Shown here: positions 8,492-16,448 of the stretch, piece by piece
Position numbering within the stretch: the stretch's first letter is position 1
Layout: each line of letters opens with the position of its first letter
From: CAZLQR01 sp964404095
GTDB taxonomy: Bacteria; Patescibacteriota; Microgenomatia; UBA1406; GWC2-37-13
Length of the DNA stretch: 47,851 nt
Assembly: GCA_964404095.1 (NCBI GenBank)
Contig: CAYOIN010000005.1
Location: 1 to 47,851 of the forward strand
Reading direction: 5' to 3'
Notes under the pieces: model-generated
The model's input: only the letters and a program-made list of their open reading frames with translations
Databases searched by the model: none
What the model was told of the DNA's origin: nothing
Made by a program: the position numbers and the translations under genes

Positions 8492-9426
8492 ATATGCAAA
8501 ACTATTCGATTCCAAGCTCTTATTTGGCTCTGATTTTTCGTTATCGCAAAATAGAGTCCGTGCATTATACCAATAAATGCAAACTGAATGTACCGCGGAC
8601 TCATCGATCGGAGATACCACAGACTAATAGCAGGATTAATAAAGATCGCGAACAGAAGGAACTGCAGAATGTTGCTGTAAAGTCGCATATAGATTAATCG
8701 ATTACGAAAAAAAAGATACGCTTTTGGCAACGAATTGAAGAGTCGTTGCGCTCGTTCTAAATCATTGTTCCGGCTCGGCTTTGAAAACAGTTCATCGAGC
8801 GAATGCCAGATTCGAGCTGACGGAGTTGACTGTATCAAAAATCCGGTATCACGACATCGTTCTCCGAGATCCGGCTCTTCGTAGATCATCGGGAAGAGGA
8901 TATGATTGAATCCGCCAAGACGGTGAAACACCTTCGCTTTGATCATATAGAGACTGTGAAAATGATTCATACCGCTAACCACCGTTTTATCGGTAAAGTT
9001 CCTCAACAGACTTGTGACGCGATCGATGGTGATACCATAGCTGAGAAGGTGCTTGCTCCGAATATCATAGTGTCCCGGACCGGTTATCCCGATCATTGGG
9101 TTTCGATCCAGCGTTCTACTCAGAGCCGCCACGGTATGCTTATCGACACGTACATCGCTCCCTAGGATTAAGAGATTTCGATAGTTCTGTAGTAGACGAA
9201 ATTGCTGAAATCCGATATTCATCGCTCGTGAGGCAAAGTAGTTCTTGTTCAGTCGAAGATACCGTGCGTTGTATTTCTTTACGATGGTCTGCACATCCTC
9301 GGTTGAGGCGTTGTCGACAACAAAAATGTCATAGCTACAACCGACCGTCGTTCGAAGCGAACGGAGACATGCATCGAGTGACGCCGTTTTGTTAAAAGCA
9401 ACGGTGAGCACTGCGGTATTTTTCAT
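8488..9426 (-). CDS. GT2 glycosyltransferase
   Basis: 312 residues with the family 2 fold: AVLTVAFNKTASLDACLRSL at the N terminus, IFVVDNAST (34-42), an NKNYFASRAMNIGF segment, LLILGSDVRVD with the acidic motif, and YEEPDLGERCRDTGF, the usual E.D...R acceptor-site motif. The C terminus (about 245-300) has hydrophobic stretches that may attach it to the membrane. It is coupled by ATGA overlap to the methyltransferase downstream and follows the rfbH-like gene by 9 bases. The transferred sugar is unknown; the adjacent deoxysugar genes make an unusual deoxysugar plausible. Confidence 0.87.
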   Translation of the reverse strand: MKNTAVLTVAFNKTASLDACLRSLRTTVGCSYDIFVVDNASTEDVQTIVKKYNARYLRLNKNYFASRAMNIGFQQFRLLQNYRNLLILGSDVRVDKHTVAALSRTLDRNPMIGITGPGHYDIRSKHLLSYGITIDRVTSLLRNFTDKTVVSGMNHFHSLYMIKAKVFHRLGGFNHILFPMIYEEPDLGERCRDTGFLIQSTPSARIWHSLDELFSKPSRNNDLERAQRLFNSLPKAYLFFRNRLIYMRLYSNILQFLLFAIFINPAISLWYLRSMSPRYIQFAFIGIMHGLYFAITKNQSQIRAWNRIVLHI

Positions 9427-9435
9427 AGCAGAACA

Positions 9436-10755
9436 TTAGCCCTTCTTTTGGAGGAATTCATCTACAGAGTCACAGATATAATCAATCTCTTGATTTCCGA
9501 GGCCCGGATAGATACCGAGAAAGAATGAGTTGTGAAGAATTCGATCTGAGTTTTTGAGCGATCGATACTTGCGATAGTCGATATTTGCGTATGCTGGCTG
9601 TTTGAGCATATTTCCACCAAATAGTGGACGGGTCTGAATGAGTTTTTGCTCTAAGAAGGTTGTGATTTCGTGTCTGTTGAACGGGGCCTTGTCGCGAATG
9701 GTAAGGACGAATGAAAACCAACATGGCTCTGCTCTCGGAAGAGACTTTGGCAAAATAACATACTGCTCCCACCGCTTCGCTCGAGTATACATTCTCGTAA
9801 AGTTACGCTTCCGTTTTGCAATAAATGTGGGGAGTCTCTTGACCTGCTCAACTCCGATCGCTGCTTGGGCCTCAATCGGCTTTAGGTTATAGCCGATTTG
9901 GCTAAACATATATTTATGGTCGTAGGGCTGGCCATCGATTTGATAATTAAACCGTACTCCACATGCACCAAGCATGCTTTTATCATTTCCTTTACACCAA
10001 CACGATCTCCCCCAGTCACGGAGCGAACGAGTGATGCGATCAAAGCGTAGATCATTGTAGTAGATGAGTCCACCTTCGCCCATGGTCATGTGGTGGGGCG
10101 GATAGAACGACTGAGTCGCGAGGAGACCAAAACTTCCCGTTCTCTTTCCATCATATGTTGAACCAAGAGCGTCGCAGTTGTCTTCAAGTAAGATGAGATT
10201 ATTTTTCTTACAGAAAGCAACGATCCGATGCATTTCATTCGGGTTCCCAAGTGTGTGAGCGATAAATACCGCCTTTGTTTTCCGAGTAACTGCATTCACA
10301 AGATCCGAATACTCAATATTGTATGTTTCGGGATTCACATCGAGAAAAACCGGTTTGAGTCCATAGATGATGAGTGGGTTGATGGTTGTTGGAAATCCAC
10401 ACGCCGCGACAATGACCTCATCTCCTTTTTTCAGGTGACCAGAAAACATTGGGGACATGATCGACGCGATGGCAAGAAGATTTGCGCTTGATCCAGAGTT
10501 TGTGAGTATCGCTCCCCTTGTGCCTACAAATTGAGCGAGTTTTCCTTCGAGCTCCTCACCTTTTTCTCCAAGCCCGAACCATCCGTCGATGAGTGTGCGA
10601 GTCGCAGCGTTGATCTCATGATCATCGAACACTCCACCGGCATACTGAACCCAGGTTTTACCTGGTATAAACGATCGATTCTTTTTACGAAGCGCGAATA
10701 TTTTTGAGATATTCTTTTCTATCACCCCACGATATTTTTTTTCCTGTGCATTCAT
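9436..10755 (-). CDS. rfbH: CDP-4-keto-6-deoxyglucose-3-dehydrase-like PMP/[2Fe-2S] enzyme
   Basis: 439 residues, close to the 437 of E1/RfbH, a DegT-fold enzyme that uses pyridoxamine phosphate and an iron-sulfur cluster to remove the C3 hydroxyl of a 4-keto-6-deoxyhexose. The PLP-Lys position is His (SFYPPHHMTMGEGG, H221), which distinguishes dehydrases from aminotransferases. The four cluster cysteines are present as C194, C252, C254 and C265, spacing C-X57-C-X-C-X10-C; the published E1 pattern is X57, X1, X7, so the last gap has three extra residues. The partner reductase (E3, ddhD/ascD type) is not in this window. A -10-like TATACT inside a small palindrome lies 17 bases before the ATG, so the gene may start its own transcript. 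Confidence 0.9.
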   Translation of the reverse strand: MNAQEKKYRGVIEKNISKIFALRKKNRSFIPGKTWVQYAGGVFDDHEINAATRTLIDGWFGLGEKGEELEGKLAQFVGTRGAILTNSGSSANLLAIASIMSPMFSGHLKKGDEVIVAACGFPTTINPLIIYGLKPVFLDVNPETYNIEYSDLVNAVTRKTKAVFIAHTLGNPNEMHRIVAFCKKNNLILLEDNCDALGSTYDGKRTGSFGLLATQSFYPPHHMTMGEGGLIYYNDLRFDRITRSLRDWGRSCWCKGNDKSMLGACGVRFNYQIDGQPYDHKYMFSQIGYNLKPIEAQAAIGVEQVKRLPTFIAKRKRNFTRMYTRAKRWEQYVILPKSLPRAEPCWFSFVLTIRDKAPFNRHEITTFLEQKLIQTRPLFGGNMLKQPAYANIDYRKYRSLKNSDRILHNSFFLGIYPGLGNQEIDYICDSVDEFLQKKG

Positions 10756-10766
10756 ACTGAAATGGC

Positions 10767-10782
10767 GTGCTTAGTATAGCAC
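10767..10782 (-). promoter_or_regulatory. Possible promoter within a palindrome upstream of rfbH-like gene
   Basis: In the 31-base gap before the dehydrase gene, GTGCT (10767-10771) and AGCAC (10778-10782) form an inverted repeat around a TATACT (minus strand, 10773-10778) that matches the -10 consensus at 5 of 6 positions. The start codon follows 17 bases later. A regulator binding the palindrome would cover the -10. No clear -35 is seen. Confidence 0.35.
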
Positions 10783-10786
10783 AAGA

Positions 10787-11758
10787 TTATGTAGTCGGAG
10801 CAAACTGCTCGATCTCTCTTTTGTGTAGTTGAAATCTGAGCATATCGACTCCGTGGATAATTGGATAGCGCACTGCAAGCGCAATGATTCGAATAAACTC
10901 GCTCATCCCCGAAATCGAGAGTAGCTTCCATACTTTTTTGATCGAGTACCGATACTTACCGAGTAACTGAAGCACGTAGATACTTTTGGGAGTTTCGATG
11001 TAATCTTGCACATGTCGAAACGATCGAGCATATGCTCGATAGATTGACAAGCACCGAGCGATAAACAGATCGCGACGTTCTTCTTCTGATCGAATATGAA
11101 CCGAGGTGTTCTGAGCGTTCATTCGTACAAAATAGATTGGAGTGTCGATGTACATAATATCTTGTGAGGCCAGGAGGTCGAGCGCTCGGTCGAGGTCGGT
11201 TTCGTTCCCGAGCTCGCTACGAAATGGATGGGCTACGAGAAATGAACGGCGATACATGGTTGCGCCGGAAATAGAGATGAGATTGATCATGAATCGCTTC
11301 CACAACCGTCTGATCCCGGTGCGCTTTTTCAGCCTAAGATCGGTGGTGGCAATTCGGTACTCTCCAATAACGGAGAGTTTGTCATCGATAGCGCACGCAT
11401 TTGTTGCATAGATGTTATATCCCGGATAGCGCTTTACGGCCTGTTGTAACTGCTCAATATAGGTTCTTGAGAGCCGATCGTCATTATTGACGATAGCGAT
11501 ATACTGGCCACGGGCTCTCTTCAGAACTGCGTTAACATTTGCAGCGAGACCAAGGTTTTTCTTATTACGATAGAATCTCACCTGTGGATACCGATGCATG
11601 AGGGCATCGATTTTTCTGATCTCCCGGTCGTCGGTGCTGTCGTCTTGAATGATGATCTCAAACGGCGGTACGGTCTGTTGTGCACAGTCTCGAAGCACTT
11701 GTTTCAAATTCGATGCGCGATTGTAGTTTGGAATGCAGACACTGATCGTCGTTCTCAC
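10787..11758 (-). CDS. GT2 glycosyltransferase, GTG start
   Basis: 323 residues from the GTG at 11756-11758, which overlaps the acyltransferase stop as GTGA exactly like its neighbours. An in-frame ATG at 11806 exists but would add 16 residues inside the upstream gene. The product begins with the GT-A motif RTTISVCIPNYNRASNL, then FEIIIQDDSTDD, NLGLAANVNAVL and IAIVNNDDRLS (acidic motif). It resembles WcaA/rhamnosyl- or glucosyltransferases of polysaccharide loci. The C terminus is basic with a weak hydrophobic segment. Donor and acceptor are unknown. Confidence 0.87.
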   Translation of the reverse strand: MRTTISVCIPNYNRASNLKQVLRDCAQQTVPPFEIIIQDDSTDDREIRKIDALMHRYPQVRFYRNKKNLGLAANVNAVLKRARGQYIAIVNNDDRLSRTYIEQLQQAVKRYPGYNIYATNACAIDDKLSVIGEYRIATTDLRLKKRTGIRRLWKRFMINLISISGATMYRRSFLVAHPFRSELGNETDLDRALDLLASQDIMYIDTPIYFVRMNAQNTSVHIRSEEERRDLFIARCLSIYRAYARSFRHVQDYIETPKSIYVLQLLGKYRYSIKKVWKLLSISGMSEFIRIIALAVRYPIIHGVDMLRFQLHKREIEQFAPTT

Positions 11759-12528
11759 CTCTGTTTCTGTTTTTTTAACCAAGACCGATACCCCACCTTT
11801 TCCCAAGGTTTTCCTCTCGTAAAGTTGTGCATCCAGGGATAATGCATCTTTCCCGGCGATTCACGCGATGGGATTTCTCGCACGTCGCAGATATGTTTTC
11901 CTGGAACACCGAGTACGAGAGAGTACGGCTTCACATCCTTCGTTACCACACAGCCCGCTCCGACCAGACTGTTTGTACCAATAATCAATCCGGGCATGAT
12001 TAATGAGCCGGTCGAAATTACTGCATAGTCGCGAACCGTTGACCCCACACACACATTTGAAGGAGGAGTAGGGTCATTGGTAAAAACAACATAGGGATAG
12101 ATGTATACATAACTTCCGATCTTCGTCTCCTGACAGATATGCGCGTTGCTATGAACACGGCAGTAGTCCCCCATACGTACGCGACCTTGAATATCCGAAA
12201 GTGTTCCGATGGAACAGTGCGACCCCATCTTGGTATGCTCCCGGATGGTTACACGATGCCCAGTTTCCAGACCCTCGCCGAAGGAACTCCCCGCATACAA
12301 AATTGTGTGGCTTCTGATAATGCTTCCTGCACCGATTGTGAGCCGAGGATTTTTGTAGTCACGGGATCGATAGTAGTCGTTGAGCGGCTCTCCCAGCACA
12401 CAGTCGTTTGCAATGGTGACGTTGTCGCCGATGACCACGTTGTCATAGATCACGGTGCGATCGCCAATGCGCACCCCTTTTCCGATACGAACATTTTTTC
12501 CGACGGTGTAGGAAGAATTAAATTTCAT
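11755..12528 (-). CDS. Left-handed beta-helix acyltransferase (hexapeptide repeat family)
   Basis: 257 residues built from imperfect hexapeptide repeats such as VGKNVRIGKGVRIGDRTVI and VIGDNVTIANDCVLGE, then a long loop (ETGHRVTIREHTKMG) and a C-terminal LIIGTNSLVGAGCVVTKDV followed by VLGVPGKHI, the standard end of sugar acyltransferases. H109-region and GTLSDIQGRVRMGDY resemble the catalytic His turn of acyl-CoA-dependent N-acyltransferases (QdtC/FdtC, PglD, WbbJ type). Such enzymes put an acetyl or 3-hydroxyacyl group on a nucleotide amino sugar. It sits directly between a glycosyltransferase and the thiolase/dehydrogenase pair, each linked by 4-base overlaps, which suggests it uses their product. 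Substrate is inferred, not shown. Confidence 0.8.
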   Translation of the reverse strand: MKFNSSYTVGKNVRIGKGVRIGDRTVIYDNVVIGDNVTIANDCVLGEPLNDYYRSRDYKNPRLTIGAGSIIRSHTILYAGSSFGEGLETGHRVTIREHTKMGSHCSIGTLSDIQGRVRMGDYCRVHSNAHICQETKIGSYVYIYPYVVFTNDPTPPSNVCVGSTVRDYAVISTGSLIMPGLIIGTNSLVGAGCVVTKDVKPYSLVLGVPGKHICDVREIPSRESPGKMHYPWMHNFTRGKPWEKVGYRSWLKKQKQR

Positions 12529-13793
12529 AACCCAATGATAAATACATAATTCGTGGTTGCGGACCCTCCAATATTCAACATGATGCCGTTGCGTACCCGC
12601 TTTGGCAGTTGGTAGGATCCAGCATTCTGTGAAAGCTGTTTCCAGAGATCAAGCATCATTCTTACCCCCGTTGCACCTACTGGGTGACCAATGCCGATGA
12701 GTCCTCCAGAGGGGTTAACCGGATACCTTCCTTCAAACTCGATCAACCCATTTTCGATCGCCTCAAATTCCTTTGCTTTTTTTGTGATGCCGAACGCTGA
12801 AATACATGCATACTCACTCGATGTAAAGCAGTCATGTGTTTCGATCGTATCCATGTTGCGAATCGACAACCCGGCCATGGTATAGGCATCTGAAACAGCC
12901 CGAACTGTCCATGGAAGGAGGTGCTCAGATTTTTTTCTCTGCTTCATTTTCTCTGCGAATGTGAACGGTGCTATTGTAACACCATATCCCTTTATGAAGG
13001 GAGTTGTTGAGCGTTGCAGGTTTCGACGTCGTAGATATGAGCGTGCGTACTGTTCAGAGGCGAGAAAGATACAGGCTGCACCATCAGTGATTTGTGAACA
13101 ATCGGCGATACAGAGTCGTCCACCGATCTGTGGATTGTGTTTGCTTTGACGATTGAGCGCATGCTCACGGCTCATATACCACGATCGTGTTTGCGCATTC
13201 GGATTACGCTTTGCATTTCGGTAGTTTAGATCACTGATCGTTGCGAGCGACTGCATAAGTCGTCTTTCTGAGGTTCCATATTCTGAAATGATGTGGTCAG
13301 CAAGTTTACCAAACAGCTTTGGGAATGGATACTCAGTTCCTGCTGCCTCGTCAGCGTAGAGTGAGGCGGTGCCAAGATAGTCTCCTCCGCGGACGGGTGA
13401 AACCGATTTCATTACCTCGATGCCGACGACCACTGCGAGGTCGATTTCGCCTGCGCGTATCTTCGATCGGGCCGCATCAATGGCGGCAGAGCCAGACGCG
13501 CATGCTGCTTCGTATCGAGCTCCAGGGATTCCCTGAAACACCGGATCAACGGTCGTAAGGCTCGCTCCCAGGTGACCTTGATTGCAGTACTGCTGCGCAT
13601 CGAAGTTCCCTACAAAAATGCCGATTCTCTGCTGCTTCGCAAGTATGCGAATATCGGATCGGTCGATCTGAGTCACGTCCATAGCATCAAGCACCACTTC
13701 CTTCAACAGAGCAAAGAGCGATTTCCCCTCCTTCGCCCAGTTTCGCTGGAAGTCAGACTGCGCGCCTCCAAGTATTGAGACAGAATTTTTCAT
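12525..13793 (-). CDS. SCP2-type thiolase (acetyl-CoA acetyltransferase-like)
   Basis: 422 residues with the complete thiolase framework: nucleophile Cys in EAACASGSAAI (C98), the SCP2-type ETHDCFTSSEY motif (H320) instead of the NEAF motif of bacterial biosynthetic thiolases, and NPSGGLIGIGHPVGATG (H370). The C-terminal second Cys motif is replaced by NIGGSATTNY, also as in SCP2-type and archaeal acetoacetyl-CoA thiolases. The reaction would be reversible condensation of two acyl-CoAs to a 3-ketoacyl-CoA. Both start and stop overlap their neighbours by 4 bases, between the 3-hydroxyacyl-CoA dehydrogenase and the acyltransferase. Thiolases are unusual in a polysaccharide locus and in the reduced genomes this window resembles, so acquisition by transfer is plausible. 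Confidence 0.9.
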   Translation of the reverse strand: MKNSVSILGGAQSDFQRNWAKEGKSLFALLKEVVLDAMDVTQIDRSDIRILAKQQRIGIFVGNFDAQQYCNQGHLGASLTTVDPVFQGIPGARYEAACASGSAAIDAARSKIRAGEIDLAVVVGIEVMKSVSPVRGGDYLGTASLYADEAAGTEYPFPKLFGKLADHIISEYGTSERRLMQSLATISDLNYRNAKRNPNAQTRSWYMSREHALNRQSKHNPQIGGRLCIADCSQITDGAACIFLASEQYARSYLRRRNLQRSTTPFIKGYGVTIAPFTFAEKMKQRKKSEHLLPWTVRAVSDAYTMAGLSIRNMDTIETHDCFTSSEYACISAFGITKKAKEFEAIENGLIEFEGRYPVNPSGGLIGIGHPVGATGVRMMLDLWKQLSQNAGSYQLPKRVRNGIMLNIGGSATTNYVFIIGL

Positions 13794-15079
13794 GCTTTGA
13801 TAAATGATCGATAATCAAGTTCCGACTGAATCGTATAGAGACGCTCTTGTTTCTGAACGGTATTCAGTATCTGCGGGAAGGGTATATGGTATGCCTGCGC
13901 AAGTTTCTTAACGGTCGAAACGCCTCCGAGTAGATCCACGACTGCGGATGGAGGGAGCCAGTTAAATCCGTAACCCATGGCTCGATCAAGATCTCGATAG
14001 TCTGGTGTTACCGTACCAACAAGAGAAAATGCATAGCATACATAGTGGATCAAAAAAAATTTCATAATGTTCGCATCCTGATATTGAGATCGAAGTAGGT
14101 ACTGAAACGCCTGATGGTAGAGGCCATCTCGTATCAAGACAGACATCTCATCTCTTGATTCACTCCGATGTGGTCTGAGTTGCTCATATCGCCTAGTATG
14201 CATATTAAACACCTGTCGAACATCCCCCTGCTCTCCTTTTTCCGCGATAAAAAACGATTTGAATGGTGTTTTCGCTCTCTGTATCGATTCGGAATACCGT
14301 TGGTCATTATAAAATTCCTGCTCTTCAGGAATATGCGAGGCGAGGTAACGGATAATTGACTGGTGGATATGAAGTCCTACCAAATCAACGGTACGAAACG
14401 GTCCAAGAGATCTACCCATCGGTCTCCCAAGAAGCGACTCAAGTTGAGCAGCATGAACAGACTTTTTTTTCTGTGCAAACTGAAGTGCAAGATGCAGTGT
14501 GTGAAATCCGATCCGATTTGCAATAAACCCCGGGGTATCTGCGGATCGAACAACAACCCTCCCGAGTGTTTGTCGGAGATAATCACTCATCAGCTGAACG
14601 ATTCCCTCATCGGTTTCTGATGTCGGAATCACCTCACAGAGAAGCATTTTATACGGAGGATTAAAAAAATGAAGACCAAGATACCGCTCTCGAACCGAAG
14701 GATCAAAGTTCTGTGCGAGATGGGTGATCGAGATACTTGATGTTGTGGATGCGATAATTTGATTACGTGTAGCGTATCGCGCAATGGTATTATTCACCGC
14801 AGTCTTCACCTGGACATCTTCCGCTACAGATTCCAGAATCAGATCTGCGCGAGGGATGATCCGTGAGAGCGAACTATACGTAGTTGGAATGAGATTCCTG
14901 AGAACGACGTCAGAGCGAACCGATTGGGCGGCCCGTTGTTTTGCCTCTACAGCTTTTTTTTTGTCCCGGGAGACCATGTGCACAGTCGCGTTACCAAAGG
15001 ACGCAAACAACGCGCTTATCTGAGCGCCCATCGACCCATTCGCCCCGATCACGCATACACGCTTGATACGTTTTTTCAT
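13790..15079 (-). CDS. 3-hydroxyacyl-CoA dehydrogenase
   Basis: 429 residues. Rossmann motif VCVIGANGSMGAQIS (8-22), slightly longer in the glycine turn than the usual GAGTMG. Catalytic residues of the family are visible: Ser in STTSSIS (111-117), His in GLHFFNPP (H137), Glu in LLCEVIP (E149) and Asn in TPGFIANRI (N188). After the ~190-residue NAD domain comes an extended helical part in two copies (RPMGRSLGPFRTVDLVGLH-like and RAMGYGFNWLPPSAVVDLLG), as in FadB-type or PaaH enzymes. It would interconvert 3-ketoacyl- and 3-hydroxyacyl-CoA with NAD(P)H. Paired with the thiolase it could make 3-hydroxybutyryl-CoA from acetyl-CoA. No enoyl-CoA hydratase or acyl-CoA dehydrogenase is nearby, so this is not a beta-oxidation operon. 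Confidence 0.9.
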   Translation of the reverse strand: MKKRIKRVCVIGANGSMGAQISALFASFGNATVHMVSRDKKKAVEAKQRAAQSVRSDVVLRNLIPTTYSSLSRIIPRADLILESVAEDVQVKTAVNNTIARYATRNQIIASTTSSISITHLAQNFDPSVRERYLGLHFFNPPYKMLLCEVIPTSETDEGIVQLMSDYLRQTLGRVVVRSADTPGFIANRIGFHTLHLALQFAQKKKSVHAAQLESLLGRPMGRSLGPFRTVDLVGLHIHQSIIRYLASHIPEEQEFYNDQRYSESIQRAKTPFKSFFIAEKGEQGDVRQVFNMHTRRYEQLRPHRSESRDEMSVLIRDGLYHQAFQYLLRSQYQDANIMKFFLIHYVCYAFSLVGTVTPDYRDLDRAMGYGFNWLPPSAVVDLLGGVSTVKKLAQAYHIPFPQILNTVQKQERLYTIQSELDYRSFIKA

Positions 15080-15486
15080 AGCAGTTTATAGTAGTGAGTG
15101 TCCTTGGTGTCCCATTCACTATCCGCATAACTGAGCAGTACTGCTTTTGAACTGAGACTTTTGATTGCGTGGGCAACATAGGGACCCGTTTGAATTCTGG
15201 TGTACCTATCTTTTTGAGCGGTGAGTGTAATCTGTCTTCGTCTTCCGGTCTTGAGATCTTTGATAACGACCAGTACCTTTCCCTCGGTGATACCAAACCA
15301 TTCATGCCATTTTTTGTGGTAGTGATTTCCACGTACTGTGCCCTTTTTACTAAACGTGACAAAGTAGATCTGTCCGAAGACTTTATGCTTTTTTCCCAGC
15401 TCACGTTGTGTCAGAAAAACAATGAGTTTGCCTCGCTTATCGCGAAAGGTTTTGAATTTTGAGACCGAAAATCGTGGTTTATTCAT
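15076..15486 (-). CDS. Cupin sugar-nucleotide isomerase/epimerase (FdtA/WxcM- or CapF-C-like)
   Basis: 136 residues from ATG 15484-15486, which gives the ATGA overlap with the glycosyltransferase upstream. A single cupin domain with metal/catalytic histidines in TVRGNHYHKKWHEWF (about 50-64) followed by GKVLVVIKDLKTG and GPYVAHAIKS. RG.HAHK is the signature of the 3,4-ketoisomerases FdtA/QdtA that convert dTDP-4-keto to 3-keto-6-deoxyhexose; RGNHYH is also typical of the C-terminal cupin of CapF. With a PLP aminotransferase two genes upstream it would complete a 3-amino-3,6-dideoxyhexose (Fuc3N or Qui3N) route. Family is clear; exact reaction is inference. Confidence 0.75.
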   Translation of the reverse strand: MNKPRFSVSKFKTFRDKRGKLIVFLTQRELGKKHKVFGQIYFVTFSKKGTVRGNHYHKKWHEWFGITEGKVLVVIKDLKTGRRRQITLTAQKDRYTRIQTGPYVAHAIKSLSSKAVLLSYADSEWDTKDTHYYKLL

Positions 15487-16448
15487 GATAGAAGTCCAAC
15501 AACTGTTCCCGGAATTGCACCCAACTGCTTGATCTGCCTTGTGCGTATTCCGATATAGAGATAGTACGTATTGAGAAATAGTAGATAGAGTGTCAGATGA
15601 ACGCACTTTCGTATTGAGTTGCACCGGATATGTTTTTTATAAAATCGAACGAAGTTTGTCATGCGCGAATAGCTCGCCGGTCGATCATTGAAGAAGCCAT
15701 CCTGTGATGGAAGGTGATTCAGTGCCGCGAGCGGATGAAATACGAGCTTGTATCCAAGTGCACGAATCTTGAATGCGGCATCTGGCTCATGGTACTCCCC
15801 CACGCCGACATACTGGGTGTCGAACCCTCCAATCTTCCTGAGCAACTGAGTTCTCACGCTAAAGTTGCATGCTTCGAGATTTGTCACTTCGTGCACCTTC
15901 TCTTTCAGAGCTTTTGGATAGTTTGAACCGAGCGTAAACGCACCGGAGTCGAGCCACTGACTCACTTCCATTGATCGCTTGTCCAATAAGATTTGGAAAT
16001 ATATCCATCCACAGAGCCTCCAGAGCAGTGAGCCCCGTTTCATTTTTTTCTGAAGCGCAAAGAGGTCTCGGTTTGATCGGTGAGATGATGGGATGACGGT
16101 TGGTCCGGTAACTCCCCCAACCATTCTGTTGGTTGAAAAAACATGATTGATTGTTCGCAGCCAGTGTTTTGACATCACCACATCATCATCGGTGCGTATG
16201 AAGACCGCACCTGTTGCATGTCGTAGTGCGAGATTCGCTGCTTTCGCAAGTCCTTTTGTTTGCTGATGGATCACGCGAATTCGCATGCGTTTTTTGAACG
16301 ACGCGATAATCGCCTCCGTTCCATCGGTGGACTTGTAGTCAACGATGATCACCTCAAAGTTGGTGTAGGACTGCTTCGAAAGTGAGTGCAGCGTTCTGTA
16401 AAGACTTTGACTCCGGTTTCCTGTTGGGATAAAGACCGTAATGTTCAT
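15483..16448 (-). CDS. GT2 glycosyltransferase
   Basis: 321 residues. N-terminal NITVFIPTGNRSQSLYRTLHSL, then FEVIIVDYKSTDGT, KGLAKAANLALRHA and the acidic motif VFIRTDDDVVM, with the acceptor segment GVGEYHEPDAAFKIRALGY. A hydrophobic stretch near residues 275-298 may lie in or on the membrane. Its start overlaps the aminotransferase stop and its stop overlaps the cupin start by 4 bases each, so it is expressed with the amino-sugar genes and may be the enzyme that adds the finished amino sugar; that last point is inference. Confidence 0.88.
   Translation of the reverse strand: MNITVFIPTGNRSQSLYRTLHSLSKQSYTNFEVIIVDYKSTDGTEAIIASFKKRMRIRVIHQQTKGLAKAANLALRHATGAVFIRTDDDVVMSKHWLRTINHVFSTNRMVGGVTGPTVIPSSHRSNRDLFALQKKMKRGSLLWRLCGWIYFQILLDKRSMEVSQWLDSGAFTLGSNYPKALKEKVHEVTNLEACNFSVRTQLLRKIGGFDTQYVGVGEYHEPDAAFKIRALGYKLVFHPLAALNHLPSQDGFFNDRPASYSRMTNFVRFYKKHIRCNSIRKCVHLTLYLLFLNTYYLYIGIRTRQIKQLGAIPGTVVGLLS

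Noticed and set aside
12139..12549. 136-codon plus-strand frame over the acyltransferase gene
   Set aside because: Arises from the repetitive hexapeptide coding sequence on the other strand; no independent support.
12525..15079. Beta-oxidation operon
   Set aside because: Only the thiolase and 3-hydroxyacyl-CoA dehydrogenase are present; no acyl-CoA dehydrogenase, enoyl hydratase or acyl-CoA ligase, and both neighbours are sugar genes.
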